A DNA stretch of 64,000 nt from Chitinophagaceae bacterium (GTDB lineage: Bacteria; Bacteroidota; Bacteroidia; Chitinophagales; Chitinophagaceae): positions 1-64,000 of the forward strand of contig JALNZE010000010.1 of NCBI GenBank assembly GCA_023229465.1. Reading direction: 5' to 3'. The translations under genes and the position numbers were made by a program. The notes under the pieces were generated by a model that was given only the letters and a program-made list of their open reading frames with translations, was not told the DNA's origin and searched no databases. This document shows positions 16,220 to 22,120 of the stretch, one piece after another (positions within the stretch are counted from its first letter, which is position 1; every line of letters starts with the position of its first letter).

Positions 16220-16757
16220 TGGCATTTTTTATCAGTGTTTTAAATGCGTTAATAAATTTTGTTAAGTCGTCTGTCGTTTTAGTGTCTGTGATTTCTCCTT
16301 GTTCGTTTATTTTTCCTTTAATTCCTTGTATCAACAAAGTTGTCTCGTCTGTAAATTTAGTCATTACAGTTTTCATTATTAATTGCAATTCTTCGTGTCC
16401 TTTCTGTCCGTGAGCTGAAGCCGTTAAAAGTCCGATTGGTTTGTCTGAAAATACTGTTGTTGAAACACACCACTCAATTGCGTTTTTTAGTCCGCTTGGA
16501 ATACTAAAAACATATTCTGGCGTAGAAATTAAAATTCCGTCTGCTTTACTAATTAACTCTCTAAATTCCACAATTAATTTTGGTGGATTGTCACTCGATA
16601 ATTCTGGGTCAAAATGAGGAAGTTTCTTTAAGTCGCTAAAGATTGTCAAATTAAAGTCGAATTTTATCAAGTTAGCAAAATTGTCAACAAGTTTTTGGTT
16701 CGCTGAATTTTGGCTTGCACTTCCAATAATTACAAATATATTTTTCTTTTCTGCCAT
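16212..16757 (-). CDS. NADPH-dependent FMN reductase family protein
   Basis: A 181-aa flavodoxin-like oxidoreductase. The phosphate-binding loop is IGSASQNSANQKL near the N-terminus, and STPEYVFSIPSGLKNAIEW is the family signature for the flavin site. SAHGQKGHEEL is also typical. It would reduce FMN or quinones with NAD(P)H. The open frame extends through the upstream palindrome to 16964, but the ATG at 16757 directly before the Rossmann-like strand is the sound start. The stop codon TAA is part of the boundary core (CACTAAC read on this strand), so the last residues Ala-Ser-His come from the cassette end. The unit is flanked by a perfect 9-base inverted pair, GTTAGTGGC and GCCACTAAC. Confidence 0.85.
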   Translation of the reverse strand: MAEKKNIFVIIGSASQNSANQKLVDNFANLIKFDFNLTIFSDLKKLPHFDPELSSDNPPKLIVEFRELISKADGILISTPEYVFSIPSGLKNAIEWCVSTTVFSDKPIGLLTASAHGQKGHEELQLIMKTVMTKFTDETTLLIQGIKGKINEQGEITDTKTTDDLTKFINAFKTLIKNASH

Positions 16758-16794
16758 TGTTAAATTGTCAATTCGTAGGTTGTCTGTTATGCTT

Positions 16795-16958
16795 GCCACT
16801 AACGTCCAGGCATTGAAGCGGTTGGGGAAAGACCTTCCGCCGCCCATGGCTATCTGTCGCTGATTAAAGTTACAAAACATGATGATATATTCTACTTTAA
16901 CCACAAAACTGTCTGCGGAGGGCGAAACCCCGCCTATCGCAAATGTGCTGTTATAGGC
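16795..16958. repeat. Hybrid cassette-type site (site d)
   Basis: The left boundary is GCCACTAAC (16795-16803) and the right one GTTATAGGC (16950-16958). The left half (CATTGAAGCGGTTGGGGAA to about 16900) matches site m at 30346, whereas the right half (AACCACAAAACTGTCTGCGG onwards) is nearly identical to the right half of site c. The two arms therefore pair poorly. Confidence 0.75.
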
Positions 16959-16967
16959 TGGCATTTT

Positions 16968-17534
16968 TCATTTCAGTTTGTCTTTTATTTGTTGAGTTGT
17001 CAAAACAGTTGCAAATTCTTCATTTAAACTCGCTAATGCTGTTTCGTGAATAAGTTCAGCAGAAAACTCTTGACCTTCAATTCCTTTTTTATTAAAAGCT
17101 GCCGTTGCGTCTGAAACGAGGTATGTTTCATAACCGTAATTTCCTGCCATCCTTGTTGTTGTTGACACACAATGGTCTGTTGTTAATCCAACAATTACAA
17201 TTTGAGTTATTCCTTCATTATCAAGTTGTTCTTTTAAATCAGTTCCAATAAAAGCACTATTTACATTCTTTTTAATTATCGGCTCTCCACCAATTGGCTG
17301 AACTATATCTTTAAAATCATTACCAACGTTTCCTTCTGCAAGTCGGGAAGTGGGGTTAGTTGAGCAATGTTTTACATGGAATATTGGAAGTTTTTGTTCT
17401 CTCCAAAAATTGAGAAGTTCATTTGCATTTTTCTCTGCATTCAGATTGTTTCTTTGTCCGCCCCAATACTCAATGTCATCAAATGCTTTTTGGATGTCAA
17501 TAAGAATTAATGCAGGTCTGTTTTTAGGATCCAT
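16968..17534 (-). CDS. Isochorismatase-like cysteine hydrolase
   Basis: A 188-aa member of the isochorismatase-like hydrolases. The catalytic triad is visible as Asp in LILIDIQKAF, Lys in PIIKKNVNSAF and Cys in GLTTDHCVSTTTR; the cis-peptide region VIVGLTTDHC is typical. Such enzymes hydrolyse amides (nicotinamide, carbamoyl compounds) or vinyl ethers; the substrate here is unknown. It is a lone cassette gene between sites d and e. Its flanking words GTTATAGGC and GCCTACGAAC match with one substitution and one indel. Confidence 0.88.
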   Translation of the reverse strand: MDPKNRPALILIDIQKAFDDIEYWGGQRNNLNAEKNANELLNFWREQKLPIFHVKHCSTNPTSRLAEGNVGNDFKDIVQPIGGEPIIKKNVNSAFIGTDLKEQLDNEGITQIVIVGLTTDHCVSTTTRMAGNYGYETYLVSDATAAFNKKGIEGQEFSAELIHETALASLNEEFATVLTTQQIKDKLK

Positions 17535-17560
17535 TTTTTATTTGTCTACTATTTATGCTT

Positions 17561-17754
17561 GCCTACGAACAGGTATTGCTGCAGGTGGGATATTTTATAA
17601 CGTCCAGCCCGGAACCGCTGCCCAATTGAAAATATAAAGTTGAAGTTAACAACAAAAAGCCAAATAGCTATTCGTCTGCCGGAACTAAAGTACAGCGATG
17701 CAAACAGCCGAAGTTTCAACGTCCAGCCCCACTTGCAGCAATACCAATGTAGGC
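17561..17754. repeat. Cassette-type palindromic site (site e)
   Basis: A 194 bp site with the outer words GCCTAC and GTAGGC and the long arm pair AGGTATTGCTGCAGGTGGG / CCCCACTTGCAGCAATACC. The arms and the inner GTCCAGCCCGGAACCGCTGCC segment recur in site l at 28512. The usual AAC/GTT core has become TAC/GTA here, so this site may be impaired. Confidence 0.75.
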
Positions 17755-17771
17755 AGTTTTTCTTCCGTCAA

Positions 17772-18194
17772 TTATATGGTGGTTTGTTTAGTATGTTGTC
17801 TATGTGAAATTATTACAAGAATTGTCATTATAGCAATTGAAACCAATGAAGATGGTAAGGTTCCCAGTTCCAAACCACCTTTTGACAAAGGCTTTGTCAG
17901 GAAGTCGCCAAAGGTTGCTCCAAATGGTCTGGTAAATATAAAGGCAATCCAAAACAAAAGGATATGATTGATTTTTGTATAATAATGAAGTAGAACAACA
18001 ACTAAAATGATAACGCCTGTAACATTAAGTGTGCTGTCAATTTTTGCGGTGTCGTTTATAATAGTAGTGTCTCTTGGCGGTATTATGTCACGAATAACAC
18101 AGTCTTCACAACTAAATTCTTTCTGACAACTTGAATTTGTCAAAATATAAAGTAACCCAGCAATTATAGTTAATAAGGAATAGATTTTTTTCAT
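17772..18194 (-). CDS. Chimeric lipoprotein / COG4705-type membrane protein
   Basis: A 140-aa open frame that looks like a fusion. Residues 1-57 are a lipoprotein export signal and linker (lipobox near SSC, then QKEFSCEDC), as found in Bacteroidota surface lipoproteins. From about residue 58 the protein switches to the last membrane helices of COG4705/DUF347-type proteins: HYYTKINHILLFWIAFIFTRPFGATFGDFL, GGLELGTLPSSL and a final helix. The N-terminal helices of that family are absent. The hybrid may be a new protein or a broken gene that happened to stay in frame. It lies alone between sites e and f, and its boundary words do not match, which hints at rearrangement. Confidence 0.65.
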   Translation of the reverse strand: MKKIYSLLTIIAGLLYILTNSSCQKEFSCEDCVIRDIIPPRDTTIINDTAKIDSTLNVTGVIILVVVLLHYYTKINHILLFWIAFIFTRPFGATFGDFLTKPLSKGGLELGTLPSSLVSIAIMTILVIISHRQHTKQTTI

Positions 18195-18221
18195 TTCTAT
18201 GAAGTTTGTCTTTTTGTATTA

Positions 18222-18424
18222 CCGCTAACGGTCAGGGCTTTAAGCAGTTGGGGCTTGCACTTCCGTCAAGCCCGGCTGCTGGCGCTAAATAAATGTACAA
18301 AAGCTTAATGACATATTCTACAGACGAGCCGAGTTGGGTCGCCCTGAAGCTGAAGCTGGGATTTGTACTGGCGATGAAAAATATATTCGTCAAGCCCCAA
18401 TTGCTTGAAGCGATGTTGTGCGCC
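18222..18424. repeat. Cassette-type palindromic site (site f)
   Basis: A 203 bp site from CCGCTAAC (18222-18229) to GTTGTGCGCC (18415-18424). The arms GGGCTTTAAGCAGTTGGGG and CCCCAATTGCTTGAAGC pair. The inner 130 bp (AATAAATGTACAAAAGC to CCCCAATTGCTTG) is almost identical to site h. Confidence 0.8.
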
Positions 18425-18427
18425 GTT

Positions 18428-18763
18428 TTACTTCTCGGTGGGAATAGTCTCTATAATTCTTCGTAGAGTTTTGTCATCAATAGAGTCAAATTCCGCTTTG
18501 TCATAAATTGTAAGAAGGTATACTTCTTTTTGAGGCGTGATAACATAAGTGATAACACGGGCACCACCACTTTTGCCTTTCCCTTTACTTTTAATTGAAA
18601 CCCTTATTTTGTATGCTTCATGTCCTAATGCTGTCCCCATTGTTGGGTTAGCAGATAAGGCAACAGCTAATTCAGCCAGTTCGGATTTGAGAGAAGGATA
18701 TTTTTTTACTAACCGCTTGGCTTCCTTTTTGAATTTGTCAACCGGTATGACTTTATAATTCAT
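18428..18763 (-). CDS. RelE/ParE-superfamily toxin
   Basis: A 111-aa protein beginning NYKVIPVDKFKKEAKRLVKKYPSLKSEL, followed by the basic beta-hairpin region KIRVSIKSKGKGKSGGARVITYV and a final YLLTIYDKAEFDSI. These are typical of RelE-like mRNA interferases of type II toxin-antitoxin systems. The start overlaps the antitoxin gene by 11 bases, so antitoxin precedes toxin and the two are coupled. The pair forms one cassette bounded by GTTGTGCGCC and GGCGCCACAAC. Such pairs are common in large integrons, where they are thought to stabilise the array. Confidence 0.85.
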   Translation of the reverse strand: MNYKVIPVDKFKKEAKRLVKKYPSLKSELAELAVALSANPTMGTALGHEAYKIRVSIKSKGKGKSGGARVITYVITPQKEVYLLTIYDKAEFDSIDDKTLRRIIETIPTEK

Positions 18764-18971
18764 TCAGAAAATCGGTTAGTGTCTGTTTTTTAGCTTTTGA
18801 TTTTCTTAATGTGTCAACCTGTTTAAAGGCAACTTTTAGGTCTGACTTTAGTTGTAGAGCTTGCTCAGATTTTTTGATACGGGATAATACTTTTTCCCAT
18901 TCGCTAACTGGCATTTGAACGGCTTGAGGTATGCCATTCATATCGCTCACATATTGAAGTGCTATTTTCAT
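18753..18971 (-). CDS. Antitoxin of the RelE-like toxin
   Basis: A 72-aa protein with an N-terminal beta-strand segment (MKIALQYVSDMNGIPQAVQMPVSEW), similar to Phd/RelB-type DNA-binding halves, and a long charged helix rich in Lys and Leu that would bind the toxin. It is assigned mainly from its place directly upstream of, and 11 bases overlapping, the RelE-like gene. Autoregulation of the pair is expected from the family, but no operator was identified. Confidence 0.75.
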   Translation of the reverse strand: MKIALQYVSDMNGIPQAVQMPVSEWEKVLSRIKKSEQALQLKSDLKVAFKQVDTLRKSKAKKQTLTDFLNEL

Positions 18972-19030
18972 GATCTCAAAATTAGTGATTTTTAAGAATA
19001 GTTAGAGTGTTTGGCTTGCAACGAAAAAAT

Positions 19031-19241
19031 GGCGCCACAACGTCCAGGGCTTTAAGCAGTTGGGGTGTGGTATTCCGTCGCCCCTGGCTAACCGCCGCTG
19101 AACTAAAGATACAAAAGCTGATGATATATTCTACAGACCAGCCGAATTGGGTCGCGCTGGAACTGCTGCCTGGATATTTGCTGCCGATGAAAGACGCGTT
19201 GGGTCGCCCCCCAATTGCTGAAAGCTGTTGTTGTGCAGTCT
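19031..19241. repeat. Cassette-type palindromic site (site g)
   Basis: A 210 bp site from GGCGCCACAAC (19031-19041) to GTTGTGCAGTC (19230-19240). The arms GGGCTTTAAGCAGTTGGGG and CCCCCCAATTGCTGAAAGC pair. The centre carries CTAAAGATACAAAAGCTG and GATGATATATTCTAC. A spurious open frame runs through it. Confidence 0.8.
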
Positions 19242-19244
19242 TTG

Positions 19245-20135
19245 TCACCTAACAAATGTCAAAATCGCTTTAGCAAATTCGGCAGGTGACTCTTGAGGCA
19301 GATTATGTCCTACTCCTTTAATAACTCTTCTTTCATAACCGCCTTCAAAGTAATTAGCGTCCTTGCCCGTTCCTGAAAATGGCTCTACGCCATCGGCTTC
19401 TGCGTCTAAAATAATAGCAGGCACTTTTATTGTTGGTTGCTTTTGTAAAGACTGTTCGATTGCTTCAAATTTAGGGTCGCCTTTTGCTAACCCATAACGA
19501 TGTCGGTACGAATGTACTACTACGTCCACAAAATCAGGATTGTTGAATGAAACTGCTGATGCTTCAAAAGTTTCGTCATCAAACTTCCAAGTTGGAGACC
19601 AGTTACACCATAGTAGTCTGCAAAGTTCTTTCCGGTATTTTGTCAAACCAATACGACCTCGTTCGCTATGAAAATAAAATTGATACCAATTTAGCATTTC
19701 AATTTCAGGAGTATCTGGTTCTGAAAATTTTGCTATGTTTTGAATGTTATAACCTGCCATTGAAACAAGTCCAACTATACGTTCTGGATAAAGTGCAGAA
19801 ACAATACAGCAAGCCCGTCCACCCCAGTCATATCCCCCCACAATTGCTTTTTGTATAGATAGGGCATCCATTAATGCAATTAAGTCACTGGCTAATGCAG
19901 CTTGTTGTCCAGAACGAATAGTGTCAGCGGATAGAAATTTTGTCGGTCCATAACCACGTAAGTAAGGGACTATAATCCGACAGTTTTCGGTTAATAGTAG
20001 TTTTGTTACTTCATCATATGTTCTTACATCGTAAGGAAATCCGTGCATAAGTATTATTGTCGTACCGTCAACGTTACCACTTTCTTCATAAGCAATACAA
20101 AGGTCTTTGGTATTTATGTATTTTAATGTTCCCAT
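19245..20135 (-). CDS. Alpha/beta hydrolase (epoxide hydrolase-like)
   Basis: A 296-aa alpha/beta-hydrolase. The oxyanion region is LMHGFPYD, the nucleophile elbow is GGYDWGGRA with Asp rather than Ser, and the C-terminal GVGHNLPQE supplies the catalytic His. An Asp nucleophile and the HGFP word point to the epoxide hydrolase / haloalkane dehalogenase branch rather than to an esterase. The likely acid is the Asp in LDAEADGVEP. It is a lone gene bounded by GTTGTGCAGTC and TGCACACAAC, which match through the core GTTGTG and then with a 2-base indel. Confidence 0.88.
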   Translation of the reverse strand: MGTLKYINTKDLCIAYEESGNVDGTTIILMHGFPYDVRTYDEVTKLLLTENCRIIVPYLRGYGPTKFLSADTIRSGQQAALASDLIALMDALSIQKAIVGGYDWGGRACCIVSALYPERIVGLVSMAGYNIQNIAKFSEPDTPEIEMLNWYQFYFHSERGRIGLTKYRKELCRLLWCNWSPTWKFDDETFEASAVSFNNPDFVDVVVHSYRHRYGLAKGDPKFEAIEQSLQKQPTIKVPAIILDAEADGVEPFSGTGKDANYFEGGYERRVIKGVGHNLPQESPAEFAKAILTFVR

Positions 20136-20170
20136 ATCAATTCATTATTTACAGAATGTCGGTTTAAGAT

Positions 20171-20343
20171 TGCACACAACGTCCGTTCAGCCTGGCTACT
20201 GCCGCCGAATAAATGTACAAAAGCTTAATGACATATTCTACAGACGAGCCGAGTTGGGTCGCCCTGAAGCTGAAGCTGGGATTTGTACTGCCGATGAAAG
20301 ATATATTCGTCCAGCCCCAATTGCTTGAGCCCTTGTTGTGCGT
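20171..20343. repeat. Cassette-type site with shortened left arm (site h)
   Basis: The boundaries are TGCACACAAC (20171-20180) and GTTGTGCGT (20335-20343). It is almost identical to site f from AATAAATGTACAAAAGC onwards, but the left arm lacks the roughly 37 bases that pair with CCCCAATTGCTTGAGC. The outer part of the hairpin therefore cannot form fully. Confidence 0.75.
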
Positions 20344-20355
20344 TCGTGCTTTCTG

Positions 20356-20661
20356 TTAGAGATTAACTGATAATTTCAGATGCCCTCCAAAACCTTCTCG
20401 CACAATTCGCATGAGTGTCGAAAGTCTTATATCACTTGCATCATTTTCAATTCTTGAAATATAATTTTTTGTCGTACCGCATTTTTCTGCAAGTTGCTCT
20501 TGTGTCATATTTCTTTGTAACCGCATTTCTTGCATCATAACGCCAAGTTTAAATGCTTCATAGCCTTCTTCAAATTTATCTCTGCGTTTTGTACCACGCT
20601 TGCCATAATCTTTATCAATGAATTCTTCAAGGTCAACTAAATTATTTTTTTTTGCTTTCAT
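20356..20661 (-). CDS. XRE-family antitoxin (HigA-like)
   Basis: A 101-aa protein with a helix-turn-helix of the XRE type: MQEMRLQRNMTQEQLAEKCGTTKNYISRIEND at about 42-73. The N-terminal region (DLEEFIDKDYGKRGTKRRDKFEEG) is the typical leader of antitoxins paired with Gp49/HigB toxins. It overlaps the toxin gene by 20 bases, with the toxin gene first, the usual HigBA order. It should neutralise the toxin and repress the pair's promoter. Confidence 0.88.
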   Translation of the reverse strand: MKAKKNNLVDLEEFIDKDYGKRGTKRRDKFEEGYEAFKLGVMMQEMRLQRNMTQEQLAEKCGTTKNYISRIENDASDIRLSTLMRIVREGFGGHLKLSVNL

Positions 20662-20992
20662 AATATTTCTTTTTTAGTTTTTTTGCTTTATCAATTTCTT
20701 CTGTTGGAGTTTTCTGTGTCTTCTTTTGAAACCCGTTTAATACAATCACTAATTGTCCTTCGTCAAAGAAACAGAAAATGCGAAATATATTATTACCTGA
20801 ACTTACCCTTATTTCATAAATACCTTCACCAATATGTTTCAAGTATTTCTCAGGTACAAGTTGAATGTCCTTAATAACCCGTATTGTCCATAAGATACGG
20901 TCTTGAACTTTTTTAGTTTGCTTGTTATAAAACTCCCAAAAGTCATTGCCGTAAACCTTTAAACTTCTGATTTGTCCTTTGAAATCTTCCAC
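20642..20992 (-). CDS. HigB/Gp49-family toxin
   Basis: A 116-aa RelE-superfamily protein of the phage Gp49 / HigB type. Visible elements are VQDRILWTIRVIKDIQ, the YLKHIGEGIYEIRVSSGNNIFRIFCFF core strands and LNGFQKKTQKTPTEEIDKA, a hallmark of this family just before the final helix. It would cleave mRNA on the ribosome. Together with the overlapping XRE gene it forms one cassette, flanked by a perfect 9-base inverted pair (GTTGTGCGT / ACGCACAAC). Confidence 0.88.
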   Translation of the reverse strand: MEDFKGQIRSLKVYGNDFWEFYNKQTKKVQDRILWTIRVIKDIQLVPEKYLKHIGEGIYEIRVSSGNNIFRIFCFFDEGQLVIVLNGFQKKTQKTPTEEIDKAKKLKKKYYESKKK

Positions 20993-21072
20993 AAAGCAAA
21001 GTTACCTAATTAGGCAATATTACCAAAATATTTTTTGTCATGATTTTCAAATTTGTGAAGTGAGATCGCATG

Positions 21073-21169
21073 ACGCACAACAGGCTGCGGCATGTTGCAG
21101 TCGGCTAATAAAGATATCATAAAAGTTCGAAAACTTTGTGCCGATTGTGACATGCTGCTGTTGTACGCT
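21073..21169. repeat. Short cassette-type palindromic site (site i)
   Basis: A 97 bp site from ACGCACAAC (21073-21081) to GTTGTACGCT (21160-21169). The arms GCGGCATGTTGCAGTCGGC and GCCGATTGTGACATGCTGC pair nearly end to end, and a smaller hairpin AAGTTCGAAAACTT lies inside. It lacks the central segment of the longer sites and is closest in size to classical attC sites. Confidence 0.8.
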
Positions 21170-21187
21170 GCATTAGTCCACCTGCAA

Positions 21188-21514
21188 TTAAGCGATGCTT
21201 AATTTTTGTTTTGATAGCTCAACTTTAAAATTCACTTTGGCATTGAGGGCATTGAAAACTTTGATTACTGTGTCAAACCGAGCATTTGTGAAGTTGTTTT
21301 CAAGTTTTGAAATTTGTGCTTTTTGAACACCCACCATTTGTCCAAGTTGTTCTTGTGTCAAATTTTGATGTGTCCTTGCCTCTTTTATTGCACTGCCTAA
21401 TAATTCCAATTTTAATTCATACTCGAAAGCATCACGTCTTTTTGTACCAACCTTACCAACGTGTTTGTCAATCATTGTGTCGAGCGAAACGGTTTTTAAT
21501 TTTTTTGTTGACAT
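21188..21514 (-). CDS. XRE-family antitoxin (second HigA-like)
   Basis: A 108-aa protein with a helix-turn-helix at IKEARTHQNLTQEQLGQMVGVQKAQISKLEN and the leader DTMIDKHVGKVGTKRRDAFEYEL, which parallels the antitoxin at 20356. The stop lies shortly inside the cassette end. The toxin gene ends three bases upstream of its start. The two HigBA-like cassettes are adjacent in the array but diverged in sequence, so they were probably acquired separately. Confidence 0.88.
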   Translation of the reverse strand: MSTKKLKTVSLDTMIDKHVGKVGTKRRDAFEYELKLELLGSAIKEARTHQNLTQEQLGQMVGVQKAQISKLENNFTNARFDTVIKVFNALNAKVNFKVELSKQKLSIA

Positions 21515-21517
21515 TGT

Positions 21518-21859
21518 CTATTTATTTTTTTGTTCAAAATATTGTTCTCTAATTCTTCCAGCTTTTTCAAGATCGGTCTTAGGTGTTCTATCGGTTTTTT
21601 TAATAAGTCCGTGAGTTGATAAAACTAAAGTTTGTTGTCCTTGGGATTTGTCCCAAAAGGCAAAAATTCTAAAGTGAGTTTTGTTATAAAATGTTCTGAA
21701 TTCCCAAATGTTGTCATTCAGTTTTTTGAAGAGTTCAGGGTCGTTTGTCAACTGAGCCTTTTTAATATTGTAGTAAATTTTCTGTTGAGACTTTTGGTCT
21801 AAACTGTCCATAAATTCAACGGCTTCAGGAAGAAATTCGACTTTGAATTTTTCGGTCAT
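21518..21859 (-). CDS. HigB/Gp49-family toxin (second copy)
   Basis: A 113-aa RelE-superfamily protein: VEFLPEAVEFMDSLDQKSQQKIYYNIKKAQ, then NIWEFRTFYNKTHFRIFAFWDK and LSTHGLIKKTDRTPKTDLEKA, the same family signature as the toxin at 20642. It precedes its antitoxin by three bases. The cassette is flanked by a perfect 10-base inverted pair, GTTGTACGCT and AGCGTACAAC. Confidence 0.88.
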   Translation of the reverse strand: MTEKFKVEFLPEAVEFMDSLDQKSQQKIYYNIKKAQLTNDPELFKKLNDNIWEFRTFYNKTHFRIFAFWDKSQGQQTLVLSTHGLIKKTDRTPKTDLEKAGRIREQYFEQKNK

Positions 21860-21931
21860 TCGCTTTTTTGGTCAAAAATACAAGTTTCCTATTAAAGAAA
21901 CAATTAAATTTCGTAGTGTGTCCAAAAATGT

Positions 21932-22068
21932 AGCGTACAACGTTTGTGTTTCTGCAGTGGTGCGCTTCCGAAGCCGCGTCTTGTCCCACGAAACCAAACG
22001 TAGAACGAAGATAAAAACTTATAGCTTACACGTCACCGCACCATTGCAGAAACATTTTGTTGGCTGCC
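21932..22068. repeat. Cassette-type palindromic site (site j)
   Basis: A 137 bp site from AGCGTACAAC (21932-21941) to GTTGGCTGCC (22059-22068). The arms TGTTTCTGCAGTGGTGCG and CGCACCATTGCAGAAACA pair with one mismatch. The interior is unrelated to the other families. Confidence 0.8.
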
Positions 22069-22120
22069 GTGCTGTCTCTTTCACTATGTCCTCGAAACAC
22101 ACAATTGTCTACAGACACGG

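Noticed and set aside
19007..19252. 81-aa open frame running through site g
   Set aside because: It lies entirely in a repeated palindrome and similar frames in other sites are interrupted, so it is a by-product of the repeat.
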